In this document: positions 44,859-57,521 of the stretch, one piece after another
How positions within the stretch are numbered: position 1 is the stretch's first letter
Layout: each line of letters begins with the position of its first letter
Source of the DNA: Sphingomonas elodea ATCC 31461
Lineage (GTDB): Bacteria > Pseudomonadota > Alphaproteobacteria > Sphingomonadales > Sphingomonadaceae
Length of the DNA: 64,000 nucleotides
Direction: 5' to 3'
Assembly (NCBI RefSeq): GCF_000226955.1
Contig: NZ_AGFU01000067.1
Span: forward strand, 1 to 64,000
Notes under the pieces: model-generated
Database searches by the model: none
The model's input: only the letters and a program-made list of their open reading frames with translations
Told to the model about the DNA's origin: nothing
Made by a program: the position numbers and the translations under genes

Positions 44859-45746
44859 TTACCACAAGACGCCTTGTTTGTCGGGCGCTGCCGGATCGGG
44901 CGCCGGATCGCCGATCGACTGGAGCAGGTCGATCTCGATGGTCCGGCACATCGCGTTCAGCGGCAGGTCGTGCACCGTGTTGGCGAAGGGGTCGACAAGG
45001 TCGTCGCCGATCGCCAGTGCGGCAAGGAACATCAGTCCCGCCACGGTGGAGCCCAGCGGCGTTGCCACGCCCAGAGTCTCGACCAGCCCGATCGGCAGCA
45101 GCACGCAGAAGATATGGGTGAACAGCGTCGGCACCAACCGGTACTGGACGGGCAGGGGGGTGTTCTTCAGCCGCTCCATGCCGCCCTGGGCGTTGGCGAT
45201 ATCGATGAGCACGCGCTCCATCGAGCTTTGCTGGATCGTATCGATCCAGCCCTTTGATCGCGCCAACTCGATCCGCCGGCCGGTACCGTCGACGATGCCG
45301 TTGGCAACGTTGGTCCGGGCAAGCGCGAAGTCCGCTTCTCCGCGCGACAGGAAGCGCAGCACCTCCTGGTCGGGCGACTGGCGCCGCAACTGGCAGCGCA
45401 GCGCATGCACATAGGCGATCTGGCGCAGCACGATGGTACGCTTTAGGTCCACCGCTTCGCCGTCGGGCAGGAAATTGCGCGCTGCCCGCGCGAGGTTCCG
45501 GCTGGCGTTGATCATCAGACCCCACAGCCCGCGGCCTTCCCACCAGCGCTGATAGGCGGAGTTGCTGCGGAAGCCGAGGAACAGCGCCAGCACCGATCCG
45601 AACAAGGTCAGCGGCAGCGAGGGTGCGCGGAACGGCAGCACGAAATAGACGACGGTGACGACCACGTCCCACACGAAGAGCAGCGCCAGCGGGCGCCACA
45701 CTTCGCGGAGGATCTGCTTGGTACGGGGAGCGGAGGTAACGATCAT
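44859..45746 (-). CDS. Bestrophin-family ion channel protein
   Basis: A 295-residue membrane protein of the bestrophin/UPF0187 family. FGSVLALFLGFRSNSAYQRWWEGR (about 48-72) is the conserved helix and loop; PLPVQYRLVPTLFTHIF and DDLVDPFANTVHDLPLNAMCRTIE near the end are also typical. Such proteins form anion or cation channels. The stop is about 50 bases before the riboswitch, so read-through into the B12 leader is conceivable. Confidence 0.88.
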   Translation of the reverse strand: MIVTSAPRTKQILREVWRPLALLFVWDVVVTVVYFVLPFRAPSLPLTLFGSVLALFLGFRSNSAYQRWWEGRGLWGLMINASRNLARAARNFLPDGEAVDLKRTIVLRQIAYVHALRCQLRRQSPDQEVLRFLSRGEADFALARTNVANGIVDGTGRRIELARSKGWIDTIQQSSMERVLIDIANAQGGMERLKNTPLPVQYRLVPTLFTHIFCVLLPIGLVETLGVATPLGSTVAGLMFLAALAIGDDLVDPFANTVHDLPLNAMCRTIEIDLLQSIGDPAPDPAAPDKQGVLW

Positions 45747-45783
45747 GGCCGCTCAATACGCGCGAAGAACCTTTCGGCTCCGA

Positions 45784-45978
45784 TCACCCGTCGTTCCGAG
45801 CCGGGGCCGGCGCGGCCGCATGCGACATGGCGGCCGCAGTGCCGCTCGCCGGCCGCAGGTGGAACCATTCGGGGCGATCGATCGCGATCAGGAAGGCGAG
45901 GGTGCCGAGGCCAAACAGCAGAAGGGCGATCGAGCTTCGCAGGCGTTCGCGTCGGCGGCTGCGTTCTTCGGTAGACAT
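45784..45978 (-). CDS. Small single-helix membrane protein
   Basis: A 64-residue protein with an Arg-rich N-terminus, a helix at about 17-38 (SIALLLFGLGTLAFLIAI) and an Ala/Pro-rich tail. GAGGAG lies before the ATG at 45978; an earlier in-frame start lacks support. No recognised family. Confidence 0.5.
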   Translation of the reverse strand: MSTEERSRRRERLRSSIALLLFGLGTLAFLIAIDRPEWFHLRPASGTAAAMSHAAAPAPARNDG

Positions 45979-46274
45979 GGGGCAGTGCTCCTCTGGTCGG
46001 GGGAGCAAGCGAGGTAGGTGGCGAATGCGAACGGGAAATTATCTAGAAGTTACAAACTTTTGCGCGTTGCAGCATTCACGTTGCGCTGCCGCATTCTTGC
46101 GATGGACCGCAAGCAGCAAAGCGCCTGCACCCTATTCCCGGCTGCCCGGCCGCAGCTAACAAAAAGCAGCCTTCGTCTGGAAGAGGAGGTAAAGAAATCA
46201 TGAATATGAACGCGCCTTTTCGGAGCGCCAGCAGAGACCGGGCGTTCGACGCTTCCAGGAACGAGGAGGTTCGT

Positions 46275-46627
46275 ATGAAGAAGAAGCATCTGTTGATCCT
46301 GGGCGTCGTCCCGATCTTCGCGCTTGCCGCCTGTGGCAGCAACACCACGACCCCCGCGGCAGACAATGGCGACATGGTCACCAATCTTCCCGCAACCGAG
46401 GCGCCGGCCGACAACATGGCCGGGATGAACGGGATGGACGGCAACTCGACGGCCGCGGTGGCAATGTCGGGACAGGATTTCGCCAACACCATGGCCGTCA
46501 GCGACGCTTATGAGGTCGCGGCCGGCAAGTTCGCCCAGCAAAAGGCGACGTTCCGTCGCTTCGCGACTTCGCCGGCGAGGTGCAGGACGTGGTGTCCAAG
46601 CACTACGACATGATCAAGGGCATGTGA
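46275..46627 (+). pseudogene. DUF4142-like lipoprotein with a frameshift
   Basis: The ATG at 46275 has AGGAGG upstream and opens a lipoprotein signal MKKKHLLILGVVPIFALAACGS with a lipobox Cys. The domain begins with SGQDFANTMAVSDAYEVAA and FAQQKAT, as in DUF4142. Near 46550 the frame breaks: the original frame gives FRRFATSPARC and stops at 46613, while the +1 frame continues in DUF4142 style as SLRDFAGEVQDVVSKHYDM and stops at 46627. Even joined, the domain is short. It is either a decaying gene or a sequencing error. A second ATG at 46200, in frame and with its own AGGAGGT, would add a non-signal leader. Confidence 0.65.
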
Positions 46628-46645
46628 GCGCCCGGCGGGGCGGGT

Positions 46646-47083
46646 TCAGGCCGCCTCGCCGCTCGCTTCGATCAGGACGGGCGCTGCCGATGCGGCGGCG
46701 TCCGTTCCCAGGTGCTTCAGGCGGCCGTCGATATGGCCGCCCTGTTCCACCATGATGGTCTCGTATTCGACATCGCCGGTGATCCGTGCGGTACGTTCGA
46801 TGGTGAGCTGGCGGGCGCGTACCGAACCTTCCACCGCCCCCGCGAGCCGGGCGTCGTCGGCCTCGACTCGACCGAAGATCTGGCTGTCGGGCCCCTGCAC
46901 CAGGCTGCCGCAGCGGACATCGCCTTCGATCCGGCCGTCGATATGCAGATCGGACGTGGCGGTGAGATCGCCGGTGATCGTGATATCCGCACCCAATACC
47001 GAGAACTGGCCGCGGCGCGCGCCCGGCTGGGCTGCGCCGGGCGCACCAGTGTGCGCCTCGCGGTGACGGTTGCCGTTGAACAT
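46646..47083 (-). CDS. Bactofilin
   Basis: A 145-residue polymer-forming cytoskeletal protein. After a short disordered start, from about residue 28 the bactofilin beta-helix appears as repeats of the type SVLGADITITGDLTATSDL and HIDGRIEGDVRCG. The ATG at 47083 is used because everything upstream in the frame is not bactofilin-like. Bactofilins scaffold cell-wall or stalk enzymes; no peptidase partner is adjacent here. Confidence 0.88.
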   Translation of the reverse strand: MFNGNRHREAHTGAPGAAQPGARRGQFSVLGADITITGDLTATSDLHIDGRIEGDVRCGSLVQGPDSQIFGRVEADDARLAGAVEGSVRARQLTIERTARITGDVEYETIMVEQGGHIDGRLKHLGTDAAASAAPVLIEASGEAA

Positions 47084-47198
47084 GCCTGGTCCCACCCCGT
47101 TGCTGTACGAATCCGCAGGGCTTGGGTAGCACAGCCACACCCGCGCGGCAGCCCCGGAAGGGGACAGGGCGTGCGCTGCGTGCCGGCCGCCGCCGCTG

Positions 47199-47227
47199 TT
47201 GACCGGATCGCCCCGCATCGGTATAGG
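47199..47227 (+). promoter_or_regulatory. Likely promoter of the str operon
   Basis: TTGACC (47199-47204), 17 bases, TATAGG (47222-47227). Good spacing and match. Transcription would begin near 47234 and leave a ~150-base leader before rpsL that contains GGCC-TTCGG-GGC with TTTTT (about 47310-47326), a possible attenuator. Confidence 0.55.
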
Positions 47228-47383
47228 CCGCCCGGTTCCGGGTAGGGCGAGTCCTGCCTTGGGTACAAAGAGCTGAACGTTGCTGGAGACGCAATCGCCC
47301 GGGGGGCTGAGGCCTTCGGGGCTTTTTCGTATTCTGTCCAACAGGGCTCCAGCAAAGTAACCATCTGAAAGGTGAAGGGCTTC

Positions 47384-47755
47384 ATGCCGACGATTAACCA
47401 GCTGGTCCGCAAGGGCCGCGAACCGCAGAAGGCCAAGAGCAAGGTCCCTGCGATGGAACAGAACCCGCAGAAGCGCGGCGTCTGCACCCGCGTGTACACG
47501 ACGACCCCGAAGAAGCCGAACTCGGCACTTCGCAAGGTGGCCAAGGTCCGTCTGACCAACAGCCGCGAAGTCATCAGCTACATCCCGGGCGAAGGCCACA
47601 ACCTGCAGGAGCACTCGGTGGTGCTCATCCGCGGTGGCCGTGTCCGCGATCTTCCCGGCGTCCGCTACCACGTCCTTCGCGGCGTGCTGGATACGCAGGG
47701 CGTCAAGGATCGCAAGCAGAGCCGTTCGAAGTACGGCGCGAAGCGTCCGAAGTAA
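47384..47755 (+). CDS. rpsL: 30S ribosomal protein S12
   Basis: A 123-residue S12, decoding-site protein. [29 protein letters not shown] and the KYGAKRPK end are canonical. The start at 47384 gives the standard N-terminus. The residue region around KKPNSALRK is where streptomycin resistance changes occur; it is wild type. First gene of the str operon. Confidence 0.98.
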   Translation: MPTINQLVRKGREPQKAKSKVPAMEQNPQKRGVCTRVYTTTPKKPNSALRKVAKVRLTNSREVISYIPGEGHNLQEHSVVLIRGGRVRDLPGVRYHVLRGVLDTQGVKDRKQSRSKYGAKRPK

Positions 47756-47817
47756 TCAGGCCATAGTAAGCCCCGGACGTGTTCCGGATCGGCTGAAGAT
47801 CAGAAGGAATTAGTGAG

Positions 47818-48288
47818 ATGGCACGTCGTCGTCGTCCCGAAAAGCGGGAAATCCTGCCCGATCCCGTCTATGGGGATCAGGTTCTGTCGAAGTTCATGAA
47901 TTCGGTCATGCTGGACGGCAAGAAGGCAGTCGCGGAAGCGATCGTCTATGGCGCCCTCCAGACCGTCGAGCAGCGCGCCAAGCGCGAGCCGATCGGCGTC
48001 TTCCATGACGCGCTGAACAACGTGAAGCCCGGCATCGAAGTCCGCAGCCGCCGCGTCGGCGGTGCGACCTACCAGGTTCCGGTCGAAGTTCGTCCGGAGC
48101 GTGCGCAGGCGCTCGCGATCCGCTGGCTGATCGCCTCGGCCCGCAACCGCAGCGAGCACACCATGGCCGCCCGTCTCTCGGGCGAGCTGATGGATGCGGC
48201 GAACAACCGCGGCAACGCGGTGAAGAAGCGCGAAGACACGCACCGCATGGCGGAAGCGAACCGCGCCTTCAGCCACTACCGCTGGTAA
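47818..48288 (+). CDS. rpsG: 30S ribosomal protein S7
   Basis: A 156-residue S7, the 16S 3'-domain assembly protein. [20 protein letters not shown] and the MADANNRG-like segment ([27 protein letters not shown]) are typical. It follows rpsL after 62 bases. Confidence 0.98.
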   Translation: MARRRRPEKREILPDPVYGDQVLSKFMNSVMLDGKKAVAEAIVYGALQTVEQRAKREPIGVFHDALNNVKPGIEVRSRRVGGATYQVPVEVRPERAQALAIRWLIASARNRSEHTMAARLSGELMDAANNRGNAVKKREDTHRMAEANRAFSHYRW

Positions 48289-48304
48289 CTTTCGACCCTA
48301 CATA

Positions 48305-48333
48305 TTGGGGAGCCGGACGGTCCGGCTCCCCAA
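48305..48333. terminator. Near-perfect palindrome in the rpsG-fusA spacer
   Basis: TTGGGGAGCCGGAC-G-GTCCGGCTCCCCAA, 14 pairs around one base, followed by ATTTTC. It resembles a partial terminator or an mRNA processing site within the operon and would separate rpsG from fusA expression. Confidence 0.6.
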
Positions 48334-48354
48334 ATTTTCAAGGAAACCACGATC

Positions 48355-50451
<2,097 letters not shown>

Positions 50452-50461
50452 TCGGAAAACA

Positions 50462-50501
50462 GCCGCTATGGGGCCGCGTTCTCGCGAGTCCCCATGGCGG
50501 C
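50462..50501. repeat. Large hairpin in the fusA-tuf spacer
   Basis: GCCGCTATGGGG (50462-50473) pairs with CCCCATGGCGGC (50490-50501) with one wobble; the loop contains CGCG-TTCT-CGCG. No T-tract. With the rpsG-fusA palindrome it gives every long spacer of this operon a strong structure. Confidence 0.6.
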
Positions 50502-50532
50502 ACGGGAAATTGAATCAGAAGGTAGGAAGACA

Positions 50533-51726
<1,194 letters not shown>

Positions 51727-51768
51727 GCATTTGCGGGCCTTGGCCCGCAGGTGACTGCAAAAAAGGTT

Positions 51769-51811
51769 CCGCCCGGCACTCAAAAATGAGTGTCGGGCGG
51801 TTGCCTTTTTA
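51769..51811. terminator. Strong terminator ending the str operon
   Basis: CCGCCCGGCACTCA (51769-51782) and TGAGTGTCGGGCGG (51787-51800) pair over 14 positions with one wobble around AAAA, followed by TTGCCTTTTT. A preceding A-tract gives the mirror form, so it works both ways. A second small hairpin GCGGGCC-TT-GGCCCGC lies at 51733-51748. Confidence 0.88.
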
Positions 51812-51996
51812 TGGAAGGGCCGTTATTGGCGCGCCCTTCGGTTTTAGAGTTCAACAGCAAGAGGCGGCCATCCAGCCGCCACCCCGGACCAACCGGCGCT
51901 CGCCCACCTCGCTCTCGCAGCGGACAGGGCAGGGGCCGGGGCTTTCCCCGGCGTGGCATTGGGTGCGTTGCCCCGCTCTTTCGCATCGGTAGGACC
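51812..51996 (+). promoter_or_regulatory. Leader region of rpsJ
   Basis: No clear promoter was found; TTGCCT-N17-TATTGG at 51801-51829 is a weak match. Two hairpins are visible: GAAGGGC/GCCCTTC around 51814-51839 and GCCGGGG-CTTT-CCCCGGC at 51935-51952. The S10 transcription unit must start here because of the terminator just upstream. Confidence 0.4.
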
Positions 51997-52308
51997 ATGG
52001 AAACGCAGAATATCCGCATTCGCCTCAAGGCGTTCGATCACCGCGTGCTCGATCAGGCTGCCGGCGACATTGCCGACACCGCCCGCCGTACCGGCGCCCT
52101 CATCCGTGGCCCCATCCCGCTCCCGACTCACATCGACAAGTTCACGGTCAACCGTGGCCCGCACATCGATAAGAAGTCGCGCGAGCAGTTCGAGACGCGC
52201 ACCTACAAGCGCATGCTCGACATCGTTCAGCCGACCCCGCAGACCGTGGACGCGCTCATGAAGCTCGACCTGGCTGCCGGCGTCGACGTCGAGATCAAGC
52301 TGGCCTGA
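51997..52308 (+). CDS. rpsJ: 30S ribosomal protein S10
   Basis: A 103-residue S10, also NusE in antitermination. [20 protein letters not shown] and [17 protein letters not shown] are typical. First gene of the S10 operon but followed by a terminator and a long gap, unlike the usual tight spacing to rplC. Confidence 0.98.
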   Translation: METQNIRIRLKAFDHRVLDQAAGDIADTARRTGALIRGPIPLPTHIDKFTVNRGPHIDKKSREQFETRTYKRMLDIVQPTPQTVDALMKLDLAAGVDVEIKLA

Positions 52309-52318
52309 GCCGGCTCCG

Positions 52319-52343
52319 GCCCCCGCGCTTCGCGGGGGCTTTT
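52319..52343 (+). terminator. Terminator-like hairpin after rpsJ
   Basis: GCCCCCGCG-CTT-CGCGGGGGC (52319-52339) with a perfect 9-bp stem followed by TTTT. It could attenuate or end transcription between rpsJ and rplC. Confidence 0.8.
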
Positions 52344-52672
52344 GGCGTTCACCCTTTAATGCGGTGGACATGGAAGCGTAGCTGACGTAAAGGCGCCGCT
52401 TCCTCGAGATTCGCGGCTCCTTCGCTGGAGTCGCCATCCTCCTCGACCGGATCGTTTCCCGATCCAACGCAAGGAATGGCGGGCCGACCAGGCTCGCAGC
52501 GACAAGGGATACCGCCGGCGGCTTTCGAGTGGCCGGGCCTGCGTCCCCCGTCTCTTCCACCGCAAGGTGGAGGTTCAGCCCGGACGGGGGCTTCGCAGTA
52601 AAACATGCAGGGTTGAACACGCACCCGCGGGAATGGTCCCGGGGGTGCCTCTGTAATAGGAGCAACAGGCCG
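52344..52672 (+). promoter_or_regulatory. Structured spacer before rplC, candidate RNA element
   Basis: A non-coding stretch with several hairpins. The best is at 52539-52598: CTGCG / CGCAG and CCCCCGTC / GACGGGGG stems enclosing CTTCCACC-GCAA-GGTGGAGG with a GNRA loop. Others: GCGGCTCC/GGAGTCGC (52413-52434), GGATCG/CGATCC (52449-52465) and GCACCC/GGGTGC with inner CGGGA/TCCCG (52621-52648). No protein is recognised here. Confidence 0.5.
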
Positions 52673-53422
52673 ATGCGCACTGGCGTTATCGCGAAGAAGA
52701 TGGGGATGACCCGCCTGTTCCAGGACGACGGCCGGCACGTGCCGGTGACCGTTCTGGCACTGGAAGGCGTCCAGGTGGTCGCGCAGCGCACCACCGAAAA
52801 GGATGGCTATGTGGCCGTTCAGGTCGGCGCCGGCACGGCGAAGGCCAAGAACGTCGCCAAGCCGCAGCGCGGCCACTTCGGCAAGGCCGAAGTCGAGCCG
52901 AAGGCGATCCTCTGCGAATTTCGCGTCGAGGAAGATGGTCTGCTGGACGTGGGTGCCGAGATCTCGGCCGACCATTTCGTCGCAGGCCAGCTGGTCGACG
53001 TGTCGGGCCGTACCCAGGGTAAGGGTTTTGCCGGCGCCATGAAGCGTTGGGGTTTCGGCGGTCTGCGCGCCACCCACGGCGTTTCCGTCTCGCACCGTTC
53101 GCACGGTTCGACCGGTAACCGCCAGGATCCGGGTCGCGTCTTCAAGAACAAGAAGATGGCCGGTCACATGGGCGACCGCAATCGCACCCAGCAGAATCTG
53201 GAAGTGGTCGGCACCGATGCCGAGCGCGGCCTGATCTTCGTCAAGGGTTCGGTTCCGGGCTCGAAGGGCGGCTGGCTGATCGTGAAGGACGCCGTCAAGG
53301 TCGCCCGTCACGCCGAAGCGCCGTACCCCGCCGGTCTGAAGACCGTCGCGAACAGCAACGAGGCTCCCGCCGAAGCGCCCGCCGTGGCCGCTCCGGAAGC
53401 CACCGAAGGCCAGGAGGGCTAA
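52673..53422 (+). CDS. rplC: 50S ribosomal protein L3
   Basis: A 249-residue L3. [20 protein letters not shown] and [13 protein letters not shown]...[14 protein letters not shown] are typical. It has an Ala/Glu/Pro-rich C-terminal tail (about 20 residues) absent from E. coli L3. TAGGAG precedes the ATG. Confidence 0.98.
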   Translation: MRTGVIAKKMGMTRLFQDDGRHVPVTVLALEGVQVVAQRTTEKDGYVAVQVGAGTAKAKNVAKPQRGHFGKAEVEPKAILCEFRVEEDGLLDVGAEISADHFVAGQLVDVSGRTQGKGFAGAMKRWGFGGLRATHGVSVSHRSHGSTGNRQDPGRVFKNKKMAGHMGDRNRTQQNLEVVGTDAERGLIFVKGSVPGSKGGWLIVKDAVKVARHAEAPYPAGLKTVANSNEAPAEAPAVAAPEATEGQEG

Positions 53423-54049
53423 GTGAAGGTCAAGGTTCAAACCCTCGACGCCGCCGAGAAGGGCGATATCGAGCTCAACGACGAGATCTTCGGTCTCGAT
53501 CCGCGCGCCGACATCCTGCACCGCGTCGTCACCTGGCAGCTCGAGAAGCGTCGCGGCACTGCCCGCGGCACCCGCGAGCGTTCGGACGTTGCGCGTTCGG
53601 GCAAGAAGTGGGGCCGCCAGAAGGGCGGTGGTACCGCACGTCACGGCGATCGCCGCGCGCCGGTGTTCATCGGCGGTGGTAAGGCGCACGGTGCTCGTGT
53701 TCGCGACTTCAATCCGTCGCTGAACAAGAAGATCCGCGCGCTGGGCCTGAAGATGGCGCTGTCGAGCCACGCCAAGGCGGGTTCGCTGATCGTCATGGAC
53801 AGCCTGGTCGTCGAGAATGGCAAGACCAAGGTTCTGGCCGGCAACCTCGAGAAGCTGGGCTTCGGCAAGAAGGCCCTGGTGATCGATGGCGACACCATCG
53901 AAACCACCTTCGCGCTGGCGGCAGGCAACCTGCACCAGGTGGACGTGCTGCCGGCGATCGGCGCCAACGTCTACGACATCCTGAAGAGCGACACGCTGGT
54001 CCTGACCCGCGCTGCCGTCGAGAAGCTGGAGGCGCGCTTCAATGGCTAA
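53423..54049 (+). CDS. rplD: 50S ribosomal protein L4
   Basis: A 208-residue L4 starting at GTG directly after the rplC stop. [20 protein letters not shown] is the conserved extended loop. Overlaps rplW by 8 bases. Confidence 0.97.
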   Translation: MKVKVQTLDAAEKGDIELNDEIFGLDPRADILHRVVTWQLEKRRGTARGTRERSDVARSGKKWGRQKGGGTARHGDRRAPVFIGGGKAHGARVRDFNPSLNKKIRALGLKMALSSHAKAGSLIVMDSLVVENGKTKVLAGNLEKLGFGKKALVIDGDTIETTFALAAGNLHQVDVLPAIGANVYDILKSDTLVLTRAAVEKLEARFNG

Positions 54050-54353
54050 GCAGTCCAAGCCGGTCGACATCCGTCACTACGACGTGGTGCTCGCCCCGCA
54101 CATCACCGAAAAGTCGACGCTCGTCTCCGAGGCGAACGCCGTGGTCTTCAAGGTCGCCAACGACGCGACCAAGCCGGAGATCAAGGCTGCCGTCGAGGCG
54201 CTGTTCAACGTCAAGGTCACCGGCGTGAACACCCTCGTCCAGAAGGGCAAGACCAAGAAGTGGAAGGGCGCGCCCTACCGCCGTTCGGACTTTAAGAAAG
54301 CGGTCGTGACGCTCGCCCAGGGCGAACAGATCGACGTGACCACGGGGATCTGA
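54042..54353 (+). CDS. rplW: 50S ribosomal protein L23
   Basis: A 103-residue L23, the docking site for trigger factor and SRP at the exit tunnel. [13 protein letters not shown] and [19 protein letters not shown] are typical. Confidence 0.97.
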   Translation: MAKQSKPVDIRHYDVVLAPHITEKSTLVSEANAVVFKVANDATKPEIKAAVEALFNVKVTGVNTLVQKGKTKKWKGAPYRRSDFKKAVVTLAQGEQIDVTTGI

Positions 54354-54357
54354 GACC

Positions 54358-55209
54358 ATGGCGCTTAAGAATTACAATCCGACGTCGCCGGGCGTCCGCG
54401 GGCTGATCCTGATCGACCGCTCGCAGCTCTTCAAGGGTCGCCCCGTCAAGGCGCTGACCGAAGGCAAGACGAAGACCGGCGGCCGCAACAACAAGGGCCA
54501 TGTCACCTCGCGTGGCATCGGCGGCGGTCACAAGCAGCGCTATCGCATCGTCGATTTCAAGCGTCGCCTGTGGGACGTCGAAGGCACCGTCGAGCGGATC
54601 GAGTATGACCCGAACCGCACCGCCTTCATCGCGCTTATCAACTACGGCGCCGACGAAGCCGGCAAGGATCGTCTGGCCTACATCATCGCTCCGCAGCGTC
54701 TCGCTGTCGGCGACAAGGTGATCGCGGGCAAGAAGACCGACGTGAAGCCGGGCAACGCCATGGAGCTGGGCCAGATGCCGGTCGGCACCATCGTCCACAA
54801 TGTGGAGATGAAGCCGGGCAAGGGCGGTCAGATCGCCCGCTCTGCCGGTGCGTACGTCCAGGTCGTCGGTCGTGACCGCGGCATGGTGATCGTGCGTCTG
54901 GGCTCGGGTGAGCAGCGCTACATCCACGCCGCCTGCATGGCGACGGTGGGTGCGGTGTCGAACCCCGACAACCAGAACCAGAACTTCGGTAAGGCCGGTC
55001 GCAGCCGCTGGCAGGGGGCGCGTCCGCTCACCCGCGGTGTCGCGAAGAACCCGGTCGACCACCCGCACGGCGGTGGTGAAGGCCGTACCTCGGGCGGCCG
55101 TCACCCGGTTACCCCGTGGGGCAAGCCGACCAAGGGTGCGCGCACCCGCCACAACAAGGCGACGGACAAGATGATCATCCGTTCGCGTCACGCGAAGAAG
55201 AAGGGCTGA
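54358..55209 (+). CDS. rplB: 50S ribosomal protein L2
   Basis: A 283-residue L2, peptidyl-transferase-region protein. [21 protein letters not shown] and the C-terminal [21 protein letters not shown] are canonical. Confidence 0.98.
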   Translation: MALKNYNPTSPGVRGLILIDRSQLFKGRPVKALTEGKTKTGGRNNKGHVTSRGIGGGHKQRYRIVDFKRRLWDVEGTVERIEYDPNRTAFIALINYGADEAGKDRLAYIIAPQRLAVGDKVIAGKKTDVKPGNAMELGQMPVGTIVHNVEMKPGKGGQIARSAGAYVQVVGRDRGMVIVRLGSGEQRYIHAACMATVGAVSNPDNQNQNFGKAGRSRWQGARPLTRGVAKNPVDHPHGGGEGRTSGGRHPVTPWGKPTKGARTRHNKATDKMIIRSRHAKKKG

Positions 55210-55212
55210 TAG

Positions 55213-55491
55213 ATGGCTCGCTCCGTATGGAAGGGTCCGTTCGTGGACCTGCACCTTCTCAAGAAGGCAGAAGCCGCCCAGGATCAGGGCACGCGCGCTG
55301 GTCCGATCAAGACCTGGTCGCGTCGTTCGACGATCCTGCCGCAGTTCGTTGGCCTGACGTTCAACGTCTACAACGGCCGCAAGTTCGTCCCGGTCTCGGT
55401 CAACGAGGAAATGGTCGGCATGAAGCTCGGCGAGTTCGCGCCGACCCGTTTCTTCCCCGGCCACGCCGCGGACAAGAAGGGTAAGCGCTAA
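55213..55491 (+). CDS. rpsS: 30S ribosomal protein S19
   Basis: A 92-residue S19. [35 protein letters not shown] and HAADKKGKR are typical. The stop overlaps rplV as TAATG. Confidence 0.98.
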   Translation: MARSVWKGPFVDLHLLKKAEAAQDQGTRAGPIKTWSRRSTILPQFVGLTFNVYNGRKFVPVSVNEEMVGMKLGEFAPTRFFPGHAADKKGKR

Positions 55492-55868
55492 TGAGCAAGC
55501 AGGCAGCCCCCCGCAAGGTCGGCGACAAGGAAGCCCTTGCCGTCGCCACCCAGATCCGTGGTTCGGCCCAGAAGCTGAACCTGGTCGCCGGTCTCATCCG
55601 TGGTCGCACCGCGGCTGAAGCGATGAACATCCTCGCCTTCTCGAAGAAGGCGATGGCGGTCGACGCGCGCAAGGTGCTGGCTTCGGCCATCGCCAACGCC
55701 GAGAACAACCACAACCTCGACGTCGACGCGCTCGTCGTCGCCGAGGCCTCGGTCGGCAAGTCGATCACGATGAAGCGCTTCGCGACGCGCGGCCGTGGCA
55801 AGTCCACCCGCATCCTGAAGCCGTTCAGCCGTCTGCGCATCGTCGTGCGCGAGCAGGAAGAAGCATAA
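55491..55868 (+). CDS. rplV: 50S ribosomal protein L22
   Basis: A 125-residue L22, exit-tunnel protein. [30 protein letters not shown] and the loop [16 protein letters not shown] are typical. Overlaps rpsC as TAATG. Confidence 0.98.
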   Translation: MSKQAAPRKVGDKEALAVATQIRGSAQKLNLVAGLIRGRTAAEAMNILAFSKKAMAVDARKVLASAIANAENNHNLDVDALVVAEASVGKSITMKRFATRGRGKSTRILKPFSRLRIVVREQEEA

Positions 55869-56578
55869 TGGGTCAGAAGAGCAATCCCATCGGTCTGCGC
55901 CTGCAGATCAACCGCACCTGGGACAGCCGCTGGTTCGCGGAAGGCCATGACTATGGCCGTCTGCTGCTGGAGGACCTCAAGATCCGCAAGTTCATCCTCA
56001 AGACGCTGCCGCAGGCCGCGATCTCGAAGGTGGTCATCGAGCGTCCGGCCAAGCTGTGCCGCATCTCGATCTTCGCGGCGCGTCCCGGCGTGATCATCGG
56101 CAAGAAGGGCGCGGACATCGAGAAGCTGCGCAAGACGCTCGGCGCGATGACCTCGTCCGACGTCTCGCTCAACATCGTCGAGATCCGCAAGCCGGAAGTC
56201 GATGCGAAGCTCGTCGCGCAGGGCGTGGCGGACCAGCTGGAGCGCCGTATCGCGTTCCGTCGTGCGATGAAGCGCGCGGTGCAGTCGGCACTTCGTCTCG
56301 GCGCCGAGGGCATTCGTATCACCTGCGCCGGCCGTCTGGGCGGCGCGGAAATCGCTCGCACCGAATGGTACCGTGAAGGCCGCGTTCCGCTGCACACGCT
56401 GCGCGCGAACGTCGACTATGCCGAGGCCGAAGCCCACACCGCGTACGGCGTGTGCGGCGTGAAGGTCTGGATCTTCAAGGGCGAAATCCTCGGTCACGAT
56501 CCGATGGCGCAGGACCGGCTGAACCTCGAGGCACAGACCTCGGGCGTGCGCCCGTCGCGCGACGATCATCGCCGCTAA
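55868..56578 (+). CDS. rpsC: 30S ribosomal protein S3
   Basis: A 236-residue S3, part of the mRNA entry helicase. The KH domain [17 protein letters not shown] and the [24 protein letters not shown] signature are present. Confidence 0.98.
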   Translation: MGQKSNPIGLRLQINRTWDSRWFAEGHDYGRLLLEDLKIRKFILKTLPQAAISKVVIERPAKLCRISIFAARPGVIIGKKGADIEKLRKTLGAMTSSDVSLNIVEIRKPEVDAKLVAQGVADQLERRIAFRRAMKRAVQSALRLGAEGIRITCAGRLGGAEIARTEWYREGRVPLHTLRANVDYAEAEAHTAYGVCGVKVWIFKGEILGHDPMAQDRLNLEAQTSGVRPSRDDHRR

Positions 56579-56594
56579 GGACTAGGACAGAACA

Positions 56595-57026
56595 ATGCTG
56601 CAACCGAAGCGCACCAAGTTCCGTAAGGCCTTCAAGGGCCGCATCCATGGCGAAGCCAAGGGTGGCACGGCGCTCAACTTCGGCTCCTATGGCCTCAAGG
56701 CGATGGAGCCCGAGCGGATCACCGCGCGCCAGATCGAGGCGGCTCGCCGCGCGATCACGCGTCACATCAAGCGTCAGGGTCGTCTCTGGATCCGCATCTT
56801 CCCGGATGTTCCCGTTTCGTCGAAGCCGGCCGAAGTCCGCATGGGCTCGGGTAAGGGTTCGCCGGAATTCTGGGTCGCCCGCGTCAAGCCGGGCCGCATC
56901 CTGTTCGAGCTGGACGGCGTTCCCGGCCCGCTCGCCGCGGAAGCGTTCGAGCGCGCAGCGATGAAGCTGCCGATCAAGACCAAGGTCGTCGCCCGCCTCG
57001 GCGACACGACGCACCTGGAGGGCTGA
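56595..57026 (+). CDS. rplP: 50S ribosomal protein L16
   Basis: A 143-residue L16 near the A-site. [19 protein letters not shown] and [14 protein letters not shown] are typical. Confidence 0.98.
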   Translation: MLQPKRTKFRKAFKGRIHGEAKGGTALNFGSYGLKAMEPERITARQIEAARRAITRHIKRQGRLWIRIFPDVPVSSKPAEVRMGSGKGSPEFWVARVKPGRILFELDGVPGPLAAEAFERAAMKLPIKTKVVARLGDTTHLEG

Positions 57027-57031
57027 TAGAA

Positions 57032-57235
57032 ATGACCAAGGCTACCGACTTTCGGGCCAACACCGACGACCAGCTCGCCGAGCAGCTGGGCAACCTGAAG
57101 CGCGAGCAGTTCAACCTGCGCTTCCAGGCCGCCACCAGCCAGCTCGAGAAGCCGACCCGCGTGCGGGAAGTGCGTCGCGACATTGCCCGTATCAAGACGC
57201 TGCAGAACGAGCGCTCGCGCTCGACTGCCAAGTAA
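57032..57235 (+). CDS. rpmC: 50S ribosomal protein L29
   Basis: A 67-residue L29, exit-tunnel rim. [23 protein letters not shown] and the [13 protein letters not shown] segment are typical. Confidence 0.97.
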   Translation: MTKATDFRANTDDQLAEQLGNLKREQFNLRFQAATSQLEKPTRVREVRRDIARIKTLQNERSRSTAK

Positions 57236-57248
57236 GAGGACCGAGACC

Positions 57249-57515
57249 ATGCCGAAGCGCGTGCTGACCGGGAACATCGTCTCGGATAAGGGCGACAAGA
57301 CCGTGGTGGTTCTCGTGGAGCGTAAGGTGAAGCACCCGCTCTACGGGAAGATCATCCGCCGCTCGAAGAAGTACCACGCCCATGACGAGGCGAATGAGTA
57401 CAAGGCCGGCGAGACCGTGCGCATCGAAGAGACTGCGCCGATCTCCAAGCTGAAGACCTGGAAGGTGATCGGGCGGGTTGACACCCACGCGACGCCGAAC
57501 ACGGTCGACGCATAA
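57249..57515 (+). CDS. rpsQ: 30S ribosomal protein S17
   Basis: An 88-residue S17. [21 protein letters not shown] and [19 protein letters not shown] are typical. The ATG at 57249 follows GAGGACCGAG. Confidence 0.97.
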   Translation: MPKRVLTGNIVSDKGDKTVVVLVERKVKHPLYGKIIRRSKKYHAHDEANEYKAGETVRIEETAPISKLKTWKVIGRVDTHATPNTVDA

Positions 57516-57521
57516 TCGTCA

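Noticed and set aside
46018-46203. A 61-codon frame upstream of the lipoprotein
   Set aside because: GTG start without Shine-Dalgarno and no family; probably non-coding leader.
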